From Paragonimus westermani (Eukaryota; Platyhelminthes; Trematoda; Plagiorchiida; Troglotrematidae), in NCBI GenBank assembly GCA_008508345.1, contig QNGE01003272.1, positions 1-64,000 of the forward strand: DNA of 64,000 bases, read 5' to 3'. The notes beneath the pieces were generated by a model. It was not told the DNA's origin, made no database searches, and saw only the letters and a program-made list of their open reading frames with translations. Both the position numbers and the translations under genes were made by a program. Below are positions 10,283 through 20,600 of the stretch, piece after piece (positions within the stretch are counted from its first letter, which is position 1; every line of letters starts with the position of its first letter).

Positions 10283-12530
10283 AATTCCGATTCACGGCAA
10301 CGAATTTAAAATTCGTTCAGAAAGGTATACGAAATATTGCGGTGCACTGTACATGTTCATGCATCGAAGCTTGTAGTGGACGCTTGAAATATTAGAATTT
10401 TAGTATGAGCGCTACTGAGGTTGCTTAGGAGATGGCGTGCCGGTACATCAATTACGTGGGGCGTAATATTGGAAGCCACGGATTACGGCGTGTTTAGTGA
10501 GTTAATTCTTCTTAATACTAGTTGTACAGTTCGCGAAATACATGCTCTCAACCCTGCTTCGACGTCGCTGGGAAAAATATCCAGGTTAGTTGTTAGCTCT
10601 TTCACATCGAAACACGACCACAACATAACTGCCTTCTTGTGCAGTTCGCATCCAAAGTGAAGCAAACAACTCCAGGCATTTGTGTGAGTGCAACAATCCA
10701 AATTTTAGGTTAAACTAGCTTAGGCGACACATTTTGTGCCATTAAGGACGAGAACACGGATAACTTTCACCTCGCCTCAGGCTGAAAATTGTTCGCAGTT
10801 AGTGAGCGCTTAGTAGGCATAGTCCTATGGTGGACAAAAATATCTGTGCTGGTTGAGATAATCATAGACTGAACTTACGGAAGTTGTTGAAATTGTGTGG
10901 CTCTCAAGTATCATTGGGAAAATTTACTGTTCAAATATTTTGAAGGTGTAAGAAAGAAGTGCGACAAGTTCACTCAGAAAAAATATTGAAAAATTAGCGG
11001 AATCGTGAAATTACGCTGATTAACAGAATTAATGGTCGCATATAGTGGAAACCAACTCCACGGACATGTAAGAAACATCTCCTTCCTGAAATTCCTGTTC
11101 AAGTAAGTAAGAGAATGTGCTTTTCTTTCCAATTTCTTTCAATCCAATGTGAATTTACTGGTGACGCTGACAGAGTTTATATCGAGTACAAAATCAATAC
11201 TGTAAAAGGCGCCTACCAAGTGAACGGCATCGGGAAGAACTTTGTGACTGATTGCCTATGACTACTTTACCATTGGAGCGAACAGCACCCTGTGTTCAAA
11301 TGCAGTAGCTAGACCAATGAAGTCACTGAGCACACAAGCACAAAATTTGATACGGATTATATATTTGCGGCCTGTGTAAATGCTACCCCCGGCTTTCTTG
11401 TAGGTAGAACATAGCCGTTCGTCCGCATTAATTGCTGGCGTCCATTCCGATGACTTGAGCCGTTTATCACATCATCATCTCCTTAACCGCATCTGAAGTC
11501 TGAGGATAATTCTATGTACCTCTGTGGAGTAACTCACTCGTATCCATTATCTTACACATGCAGAGACAGCACCGATATCTTCCATGTAATTTTGCAGGGA
11601 ATTCTGCAAATGTAATAGTGTGAAATTCACGATTTCCGAAAATCGCTTCGATATCTGCGACGAAATCCACGTCCTAAAGATGGAGCAAAGCTGTCAGTTA
11701 CTGATGTGATGGTTGATTTCTGCATTATCGAATATATACATCTACATTATTTCTGTGTGCATATATTAACAGACAAATACGGTCACAAGTTAGCGACCAA
11801 ACCAATAGCAGCTATGACGAACTTAGAAATAAACATACGATGATACCGCTTTCGGTTATCGACCAACTGACGCAAACGGACGTATGTTAGAAACGCAGAT
11901 TTCGGTGACCATATTTCTCATCAAGTACCGAGGTCAGAAGGCGGAATATGTGGTGAAATAATCACTTTATCCAAGTTAACTAAAGAAACCAGGAAATATG
12001 GTCAGCATTCTTATTGTCTAAGCGTATGGTGCTGTTCGGCAGTATACGTCACGCTCAAATGGGAAGGTTTGCGACAATGGTAGGAATGAATGACCAAGGC
12101 TGCCAAATACAACAAAGAGAATACTGCTCAATTGCTCATTTTTGACACATGCTGCACGTTGGAAATTGTTTAATACCATATCTTCCGTCTGCAGTCTAAC
12201 AAAAGGCTCAGTCCTGATGGTCCATGGACGGTTGTGCCTCTGGGGTGGAAGTCAACTTCAGCTTAAATAACCAAAATTTTAAGAGGATGGTTTTCCACTT
12301 TTATGACGTTGAAATCCGTTATATCCATATATTTACCTCGTGACTCAACGCAGTGCCAGTATTTCGTGAAAATGTTTGTGCCATGCAGTTGAACTTTCGG
12401 GCATTGATTGCTTACGCCCTCAAAATGTCAGGATCAAACAGTTTCCCGTGAGAGAATCCAACAGTCGCATAAATACTTTCGGTCTACCGAGAAGATGCTG
12501 AAATTTAACCGGAGAGAGTGTACGCTATCG
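10283..12530. other. no firm gene
   Basis: AT-rich sequence. Two minus-strand stretches look faintly exon-like: about 10683-10487, and a stretch beginning about 11670 after a C-T-rich acceptor, reading D-V-D-F-V-A-D-I-E-A. They lie downstream of the Argonaute-like exons on the same strand but match no MID or PIWI motif that I recognise. I do not call them genes. Confidence 0.4.
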
Positions 12531-12974
12531 TTAGTTTACCGGTAGTATGTGAATTCGAAATATCATGGGAGTAATTGTGGACGGAATATTTAGGAAAGTA
12601 TGAAATGTGCCTATTGTACTGTGGGAATTTGTTTGTTTTAATGCGTAAACAATGTTTATCAAGGATGCCAAGGATTTGCGGCAAATTAACAGCGGAATAT
12701 GTTGACGAGATAGCTGAAGTTTCGCGACCTGGTAGATAGAGGGGATAAGGAACGAGTGGTTAGTAAACTTGCGCCGTACAAGTTGTAAGCCATTTTTCTG
12801 AAGACATTTCATTCGATATCCTTCGAAATATGTGCCGACAGTTGATAAGTGTGGGTCATCAGGATCATCATCACGTGCGATGGGAAACCACTGAAATTTT
12901 GAGGCGTCGTTGGTAAGTAGATAAGGCCGCAGCTGATGACTTCTAAATATAATGCGGGCGGACCTCGGCGTGAT
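12531..12974 (-). CDS. Argonaute-like exon covering the PAZ domain
   Basis: The minus frame is open from 13025 to 12531. The exon probably starts at 12974, after an acceptor ending AAGCAG, in phase 0. The translation has W-F-P-I, then T-V-G-T-Y-F-E-G-Y-R-M-K, then L-Q-L-V, then F-L-I-P-S-I-Y-Q-V. These line up in order and spacing with the animal Argonaute PAZ pattern (SFPL / TVAKYF..KYRMKL / CLQV / YLPLEVC). PAZ binds the 3' end of small guide RNAs in the silencing complex. Sequence after IYQV no longer resembles Argonaute, so the exon may end near 12690 or the copy may be decaying. MID and PIWI (slicer) domains were not found. Flatworms have divergent lineage-specific Argonautes, which would fit the weak conservation; Dicer PAZ is a less likely alternative. 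Confidence 0.55.
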   Translation of the reverse strand: MTPRSARIIFRSHQLRPYLLTNDASKFQWFPIARDDDPDDPHLSTVGTYFEGYRMKCLQKNGLQLVRRKFTNHSFLIPSIYQVAKLQLSRQHIPLLICRKSLASLINIVYALKQTNSHSTIGTFHTFLNIPSTITPMIFRIHILPVN

Positions 12975-13252
12975 CTGCTTAATGTAGATATTGCTCACCG
13001 TAATCGGCGTAAGGTGCTTTGGCATTAAGGTGACAAGAAAATGTGAAAATACTTAAGTTACCTCATCATTGAGAAGACGTAATATCATGAGTCTTTTGGA
13101 AAGCAAAGCGATTCAACGAGAAGTGAGGAACTGTAATGCAAAACCGCACAGTAGAGCATAGCCATCAGATTTCTGCCTCCAAATCTGCCATGCTTCACAC
13201 AATTGGTTGCTGGTTGTCAAGTCCAACGTCTCTGGAGATCGACTGCAGTTAC

Positions 13253-13389
13253 ACTTAATGAACCGCCTTGAAACTGACCTACAAACTTCCTTTTGTCCTC
13301 TGACGTCGGTGGTTTGGTTAGGTCCAATTTGAACAGTCTTATGTATTGGCAGTCTTTCCATTTAGATAAACGTTCCGGCCAACTTCTTT
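13253..13389 (-). CDS. Argonaute-like exon upstream of PAZ (linker 1 region)
   Basis: The acceptor GATTATTTTAG lies directly before 13389, and the frame reads W-P-E-R-L-S-K-W, then P-P-T-S-E-D-K-R-K-F-V-G-Q-F-Q-G-G-S-L-S. This resembles the Argonaute linker segment before PAZ (PLTDSQRVKFTKEIKGLKV). A donor AGT|GTAACT at 13253/13252 ends it in phase 0, matching the phase-0 acceptor of the next exon. Joining them gives about the right number of residues between the GLKV and SFPL blocks. Intron 12975-13252. If the donor is wrong, the frame reaches a stop at 13217-13219. N-terminal exons were not found. The exon abuts a SINE copy. Confidence 0.5.
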
Positions 13390-13403
13390 CTAAAATAATC
13401 ACG

Positions 13404-13578
13404 TGACTCGAGTTTTGCTCTCGTTACAACTTGCCAGGGAGACACATCCTTGCCACGACCGTGATTAGAACTCCAACCACGCTTTCACGAGGCAACCGTG
13501 TTGGCAGCCTCACATGAAGCACGACCAAGTATTCACATCTGAACGCCTAACCACATCCGCCTATGTTTACCAATAAGG
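13404..13578 (-). repeat. decayed copy of the tRNA-headed hammerhead SINE
   Basis: Aligns along its length with 52988-53186 in the same orientation: shared blocks include GCGTTCAGAT, GGTCGTGC, GCAACCGTGTT (plus sense), ATCCTTGCCACG and the end ACTCGAGTC. The A-box part is deleted and the B box reads GTTCTAATCAC. The hammerhead core is ruined (CTGGCAA for CTGACGA, CAAAA for GAAAC), so this copy cannot self-cleave. Its 3' end lies about 15 bp before the Argonaute-like exon acceptor. Confidence 0.75.
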
Positions 13579-14337
13579 TCGCCTGAACGTCTCGATTAGA
13601 GACATCGTAGTTCTTCTGTCATCTCCCTTCTGATTTCTAGTGTCCTTCCATACTTGTCCTTGGCTACTTTTAAATCGAACAGTTTTAGTGATGTTACCAA
13701 AAAATATAAACCTATTTCTTACGTGATGTCAGTTCATACATCCGTTGAATCGCTACCATTTTGCATCGTGAGATTGTTCGTGGTGTCTATTTAACGTTCT
13801 GGAACAGAATCCTCTCTTGTCGACTAAAATCCTACATTCTACTCGATTGTCAATTTTTGCGGTGTTTGTCTATCAGCGTAAAAGTTTCGACAAGCTCAAC
13901 TCTTTGAAACCGAATGTAGTAACGAGTGGGAAATGTTAACTGAATGAATTATGAACACCCATTACGGGCCACGAGGTAAATGTTTCGCGAAATGCTGAAA
14001 GCAGCAGCAAACTGAACTGTTCGAATTGGGAGAGTGGCTACTTAGCTAGCACACGTCCGTATGAACCAGTCGTGTTTGTTTTTCTTTTGTCTGAAATAGA
14101 ACAGACCATTATTGAGGAAAATAAATTAGAAAATGGAATACGCCTTATTAGGAGTGTCCCATTTGGTTTAAATATATCTACCAGGTGTACTTATGCGGTG
14201 TCTTTTTATACGTAGTGATGTACTGAGAGTTAACCTCCTAGAGCTCAACGGTTGTTTTCTAAGATGTTACCAAATCTGTCAACCCACAGGGTGATTCGGC
14301 AGAAAAGTGAAATTCATTGTTACCGCCTGTTTCCCAG
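13579..14337. other. non-coding; kinesin N-terminus not found here
   Basis: AT-rich sequence between the two opposite-strand genes. I looked for the exon encoding the start of the motor domain (a VRVRPF-type block) on plus and for Argonaute N-terminal exons on minus and recognised neither. Confidence 0.45.
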
Positions 14338-14544
14338 GTCTCATGATGGATTTAGAGCAGAAGCGGACGGAGTGTTGCTTCCAGATGGACCAACGTCTCG
14401 CTATGCCAGCCAACAAATGGTTTTCGATGACTTAGGCAAAGGTGTTTTGGATAATGCTTTCAAAGGCTACGCGTGCTCCTTGTTTGCTTACGGCCAAACG
14501 GGATCTGGCAAGTCGTACTCTATCATGGGCTATGGTCCAAATCG
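14338..14544 (+). CDS. kinesin-3 motor domain exon with P-loop (KIF28/KLP-6-like)
   Basis: Bounded by an acceptor CTGTTTCCCAG and a donor CG|GTAAGT, 207 bp. It reads S-H-D-G-F, a GVLLPDGP segment, [13 protein letters not shown], then [15 protein letters not shown], the ATP-binding P-loop. The SHDGF plus D-L-G-K-G-V-L and M-G-Y-G-x-N combination is closer to KIF28/KLP-6 kinesin-3 than to KIF1 (which has GE.ML and TGAGKSYTMMG). The protein would be a plus-end microtubule motor; the C. elegans relative KLP-6 works in cilia, but the role here is inference. The exon begins in phase 1 (one base completes the preceding codon, expected Trp). The upstream exon was not found. Confidence 0.85.
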
Positions 14545-14584
14545 GTAAGTTTAGTCTGAAATCATCCAGTTATCGACCTTTCAG

Positions 14585-14651
14585 TGGCATTGTACCCATT
14601 GTGTGTGAAGAACTGTTTCGACGAATTGGTCAAAATAATGAGAAGGACAAG
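14585..14651 (+). CDS. kinesin-3 motor exon 2, after a 40-bp intron
   Basis: Acceptor TCGACCTTTCAG ends at 14584 and a donor AAG|GTGAGT follows 14651. It reads G-I-V-P-I-V-C-E-E-L-F-R-R-I, the conserved alpha-helix block that follows the P-loop region in kinesin-3. The intron 14545-14584 is only 40 bp, a size common near gene 5' ends in flatworms. Phase joins correctly with the exon before (CG plus T) and after (phase 0). Confidence 0.85.
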
Positions 14652-15218
14652 GTGAGTAGACGATTTTAAACCTGCACTGTCTACCAGTAGCCACTGTACA
14701 TTATCACTCACCACGACTTTTAATTACGCTCTTTTTTGTACTGTGAATCAACATCCGATTCCTAGCAGTACATGTCTTCGGCCTTCCTTTCATTCTGTTC
14801 GCATCATACTTACAACCTACATTTCTATCGTTCAGCAGATGACTCTAGTTCACCCAGGCTAACAAGTAATTTGTAGAGAACAAGGCAGAGTTAGTAAAAC
14901 TACTCTAAGTGGACAGTGAATAAAAAGGGTAGACGTCTATTCTCCATGGTTAACATGTAGCTCTGCTCATTTGGTCACTCTATTTTTGTCTACAATTCAT
15001 TCTGATGACTCGACTTCATTGATGATGTTTGATTTATCATAGCGGTGGCATGAGATAGTTCCAGTAGACACGAAAAACTTGATGCTAATGCATTCCAGCC
15101 TTTTGACGTAAATGTCGCGCAACCTCATCTCAAGCATTTTGTTTAAACGGATTGATAATAAAAAATAAGTCAGGTTTAGCCCGTATACTCCGTATGATCT
15201 ATTATATTTTGTATGCAG

Positions 15219-15405
15219 AAATTTCAGGTCACTTTTTCCATGATGGAGATATACAACGAACAAATTCGTGACCTTCTCGGCAAAGGTCAGTCAGATGGCA
15301 AATATTTGCAGCTGAGACAGTCTCCGGATAAGGGGTTCTACGTTCAGAGCTTGACACAAGTTCCGGTCGGGTCATTCAAGGAAATTGAACAACGAATGGA
15401 ACAAG
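15219..15405 (+). CDS. kinesin-3 motor exon 3
   Basis: Acceptor TATTTTGTATGCAG, donor CAAG|GTTTGT, 187 bp. It reads F-Q-V-T-F-S-M-M-E-I-Y-N-E-Q-I-R-D-L-L, the kinesin signature LEIYNE..RDLL, then G-F-Y-V-Q-S-L-T-Q-V-P-V and I-E-Q-R-M-E-Q-G, which precedes switch I in the family. Switch I (SSRSH) and switch II (DLAGSE) should be in the next exons; I could not find them downstream, so they are either far away in long introns, outside the window, or absent. A full family member has about 900-1000 residues; only about 154 are seen. Confidence 0.85.
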
Positions 15406-17427
15406 GTTTGTCGCAGTGCCTTCTGTTATTACAACCAATTTTTCTCGGGTTGTGCTTCGCATTCTGTGCATGAACATTTCCAAATCACCGAACGCACTAA
15501 TGCTGTTGGCGTGGAGGAATAAATGAATCCATTTCAGTGAATACGTACAAGCAGCCAGCGCTAGCGAAAGCAACACGAACAGTTTCTCACGTTATTGCTA
15601 CATTAACTTTTCTGTGATGCTTTTTATCGTAAGGTATCATTTTCCCTGCCTCTAAAATAGTCCTCTTCTTAAACGAATGGAAACCATTTCTGGATTAATG
15701 TAAAAGCCGCGCGATTCGCACATAAACTGCACTTGCTGTGCGCATTTGCCCGTCGATATGATTCGTAAATAATTCATATGGGGTTGCAAGCCGGATAGAT
15801 ATCTATTAGCCAGAACAGCTGCTTTCAACCCTCAGGAAACGTGACTACTCAGTGGATCAGAGCGGTGTGCAGTTATGTTGTAATCTGATGACTTTTTACG
15901 GTATAGTACTTGCATATTCGAACGTCATGTTACCAAACAAACTCGTGTTGACTCAATCCGCGACACAGGCTCAGCGTCTCAAAAGGCGGATGTACATAAC
16001 AGCCGAATTTGAGTGGATATAAAAATTCAAGAGGACACCTGAAATTAGTCTTCTCTGAAGCTTCAACTACTGTCAAGGGCATCAAGATAATGCTAAACAA
16101 AGCGAGTGACCGGTTTGGTTTACACTGAATTCGCTTGTGGCATTTACATTATAAAATTTTAATGTAGTATTGGAGCACTTCTAAATTGTTTAGTGTAGCA
16201 GGCCGGAAACTGTGAAAGATTTCACTTAATTAACAGGTTTGTCTCGTCAGCCTGTAAAATTGATGACGAGGTATCAACAGGAATGCCGAGGGAACTGAAT
16301 GCTTTGACTAACCTTCTCCATCTATGGCAGTGAACCAGCGTTCTGTCATCGTTAAGATGGGGGTGTATAGTGTTGTGTACGTTCGACTTTACTCTGTGGT
16401 CTCTTTGTAATGAAGGTAGAAGCAGAGGTATGATTTTTGATGCAAAGCTATCTCTTTCAACTAGTCAGGTATTGAATATTACATTCACTTAGCAACTCAT
16501 ATTTGCAAAGCGTTCAGATACGTGATCGGTTGATGAACTTATCAAATTGCGTAGTCTACGGGGATTGGGTCACATATTCCGTATGCCCGGTGAACTTATT
16601 GCTCACCGTAGCTCATTCTCAGGAACTGATTACATTTATACAAAATCACGCGGTATTCGGACAAGGCATGGCTACTGATAGCCAAGCCCTTGACCGCCTG
16701 GTTTAATAAAATGGGTGCGTGCCATCTGTCCGGTTGGGCATCTCCAGAACATCGCTACTTAGAAGCGCCACAAAATTTTACCTATTTAGCCTCTTTTTTT
16801 CTTTAAGAACCTTTAGAACATTCCTTCATATCTTGTTGCTGTCACCTACTCAAGCCACTGCACCATTTCATCGAATTCTTGGGCAGCTACGAGTTGGTAG
16901 AGTTTTTTATTCTACAGCTTTGTCATTCTTAGCTGGTGACTGCAAATAAGTAACCACATTTCTCGTACCAACCACCTCTTCTACAGGGATTAAGGATGTC
17001 ACGTCAGGGTAACTAATACTGATGTCTGCAGGCAGTTCACATCAAACGATAAGAGCCAATAAAATATTTGAAATATCTTATAAGATGGGGGTAAACACTT
17101 ATTTGCCACTTTCAGACAGCTTCATCACTAGATGCCAGGATGGAACACTGCAACGGTTTGTTTATCGCAAGTTAAAAAACGGGGGTGTAACATTTGAAGT
17201 TCTCTAGCTTCACATCTATTGCTTATAGACGGAGATTAGTGAGAACAGTATTCCGCATAACCAGAAGATCTAGTCTGAAGATCTATTGAAGAAAAAAGAA
17301 AAGTTCATTAGGAAAACACTGGTGGGTAGAGGTTATTCTGGAAAGTTCGTGGCCATCCACAGTAGGGAGAAAAATCAAAGGTGACGAGCTGTGAAAACGA
17401 ATATACTTTCGCAAAACCAATTCATGG
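15406..17427. other. intron or intergenic, no recognised exon
   Basis: Several short frames; one at about 17036-17207 (plus) follows an acceptor-like GATGTCTGCAG and reads G-S-S-H-Q-T-I-R, but matches no kinesin block. Nothing else is supported. Confidence 0.4.
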
Positions 17428-17693
17428 ATGTAATATATCCGCACCAAACTTAGTACGAATAAAGTTGAATAGTTTGGGCGTCGTATTTAACGTGTTATTG
17501 ATAAACAGATTGGGAATAACACAACGTTTCGAGAAAGTTGTAATACTCTACGTTTCAACCACATCGAGTGGCCTTCCTCAGGAATGGTTTAATTCGATTA
17601 CAACACTCCTGAGGAAGGCCACCCGAGGTGATTGAAACGTAGAGTATTACAACTTTCTCGAAACGTTGTGTTATTCCCAATCTGTTTATCAAT
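17428..17693. repeat. fold-back (palindromic) repeat, copy 1
   Basis: About 65 bp of left sequence homologous to 40585-40648 is followed by an inverted repeat 17497-17693, centred on 17595, with 97-base arms and a 3-base loop (TCG). I count six mismatches between the arms. Flanks carry a possible target-site duplication: CAATTCATGG (17418-17427) and CAATTCAGG (17690-17698). No coding capacity. Confidence 0.85.
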
Positions 17694-20600
17694 TCAGGTC
17701 GTACAAACTCATTTAATACCCGTTACAGTGTACCTGACATTGTTTGCTTTATGCATTCTACTAAATCCATGCACCATGACCATGTAACTGTACAGTTGAC
17801 CACGATGTGGTTACAAACAATACACCCATTAGTCGTCGATCACACTGCTGCCCATGGTCACTTTTCTCGTCACCACCGGTCTAAAGATTATAACGAACAG
17901 AAGAAAAAAAGGCAGTAGTTGCTGTCGTTTCATTTGCCAGTAAACAAAAGCAAGCCGGTATACCTGACGCAACTACAACTGTCAAGAAAAACAAACTGTA
18001 GCGTTTCTTACAAATCTTATATATGGCATCTATCCTGATAAAGTTACATGGTGTCTGCCTACAGTCAGTGCAATATTTTAAAGGCAAATACAGTTACTTA
18101 TTCTCACTGAGACTCCAGTTAAAGATACATTGACCCTAACAATTCACTGTTTAAATATAGTTACATTTAAATGAAAGTTATTACACCCATCTTTTAATTT
18201 TTAGTTATAAATCTAGAGCTTGTCCTGTTAGAGCTGTCTTTGATCTTTTCTCTTTTACATTTGTCACAACGGCTGTACCGTGACATATCCATATGCACAG
18301 GTGTTTGTCCCTGGCCACCTACTCTTTCCATTCTGAATCAATGGTTTACGGAAGGGCATTTCCAGTCACTCTTTTTTTGTGCGGTAGACTTGAAAACATT
18401 AAACTTGTACGCTCCCAACACTTTCTTCCATTTATTGGGGAGACTGAAAGACAAACTACCAACTTGCACGAGTTCAAATAGGCCGGGATTGCAACGGAAA
18501 GATTCCTAATGGGGAACGTCAAAAACCTGCCCGAAAAATTACACCGCTCATGGACTATAGCCAGCACCATAACCTTGGAGTGGCACAGAAATAATTCTAT
18601 CTGTTCGTTACTCATAAACACGAAGTGTGTTAGACGATCATAATTATCTATGTTACCGGTTATGCTTAGCTGAGCGTACAGACGACGTAGGTAGCCAATC
18701 TGTTTTCGAACAACTAGGCGCAGATATTAAACCCGTCCCTCTTTGACGTCTCCCTGTCGAAATTCTGCCGGATTTTTCGTTTAACGTTAAAGGGGACAGT
18801 GACTTGAGTAGCCATGGTCGAGTTTGTTGACTTCTTCTGCAACCAGATGACGCGTTAATGTTCCGCATTTGGCAGCGACAAGATCACAGGGGTAGTTGTG
18901 CAACATGACTAATCTAATGGTGCAACGTTTTCCGTCGACTTTGCGGTTGACGTAGAAACATAACAAATATCTCGCTTGCCCGCTTCGCTGTCCTTCGTAC
19001 GTCGGGAGAGGGCCACAAGACGCCTACTGTACAGTATGAGGAACCGGATCAAATTTTGAAACGATCAAACTCCGCTCTAATCACATCAAAATTGTAGAAT
19101 TATCGTGAATGTAAGACTACCAAAATGTTGCTGGACCAACATCGATGAATCAGCAGTGTCCATGCTCATGCTGTCAGTTTGGAATAAAATATCCTTTCGA
19201 CATATAGTGAATATTTACTGTGGGCGCGAACCAATGCTAACTAACGGTGCGCAAGGTTGGCGAACTGGGTTAGAGAGAAAACAGTGCTAAAAGTTTGGCT
19301 TATATCAGTTCAATGTGGAAGCCTCTGGTCTAAAGCAGGGTTTGTTTAACGCCAATGACACCCATTCGACGGCCATGTTTAGTGTTATGACCGACTGAAC
19401 GTTCCAAAACGCGACATACAGGTTTAAGTACTTTCAAGTCCAAACGATGTCCACTTTTACCTCCTATTTATTATTCTATCTACCAGATAATTTTCCACTT
19501 ACTCGTCCTGCGTCACACTTGAACAAAGCTAAACCAGAAGTGGGACAATTGTCTTCATAGACCACCAATTGTTGCTAAATAAGTTGCGCAGAAAAATATT
19601 TTTCTGACTCCCATTTAGCCGTTTCTCCAGGTTATTATAAGGGGACTATTAAAGACTTGCAAGGCCGGCGAGGAAGTGTATATTCCTGGGAGGCTCATGA
19701 GAGGAAACTTGGATCAACAATTGAAAATTTATTCATGCTAGGAGCACACCCTCCAAGCCCCATGATCCTCAGGTACTAATCAGTAGTATTTTGAGTCTTC
19801 TGTCGTGTTGCGCAAAGTGGCCTCCGTCGTCAACCACTTTAATAAGAACGTTTGAAGACACGAATACAAATGGCGAAGAATGCAGCAATTTTTTAAACTG
19901 ACGTTCAATATCCGTTAGAGATCAGATACAACAGTCTTCCACATTAGTACATTGTGAGGAATCAAGCTTTACCCATTGGTTTTTAATTGCGTGCCTTGCA
20001 GAATTATCTGCAACGTAATGAACTCAGTAGCGTCGGTGGAACATTTAATGGGTGCAACAACAATCGTATAGCTACGAACTCAGTTGACTCTACATATCCA
20101 CAATTCGATGTGGTATACAAAAAGTGGGATATAAACGGTGGGCGTAACCTAACAAACAAAGATAGAAACTTAAGGGTTACTGGGGACAATTAATTACCTA
20201 TAATCAAAGGCCTTAATTTACCTGACCTGGCTTGTAAACTTTCGATGTGGGTGCACGTATGCCGCTGGTTCAAAGTGAACGCGGAAATCAGCTTTCACTA
20301 CATGTTCTAAATGGTTATTACCCTGAATTGCTCATTATGACTGTCTATAATTTATATGGCATGCACTTTCTTATGAAGCGCAATTGATTATCTTTCCAAA
20401 TTTTCCACAAAAATGGAACTGTGACCATTTTCAACCAGGAAGCAGTTGGCTACAAGCGACATTCTCTTACATTTCATAGGGAGAAACTGAATTCACACAA
20501 CACACAAAAAATACCACACGAAACAGTTTGCAAATACCTGCAGATAATATAACCAGTAATGAGTTGACAACTCATAAGAGACTGACCTTTGGAAGCGTGA

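Noticed and set aside
17497..17693. Palindrome as an assembly artefact (inverted chimera)
   Set aside because: The same architecture recurs at 40649-40849 with different flanks and its own target-site duplication, which favours a mobile repeat.
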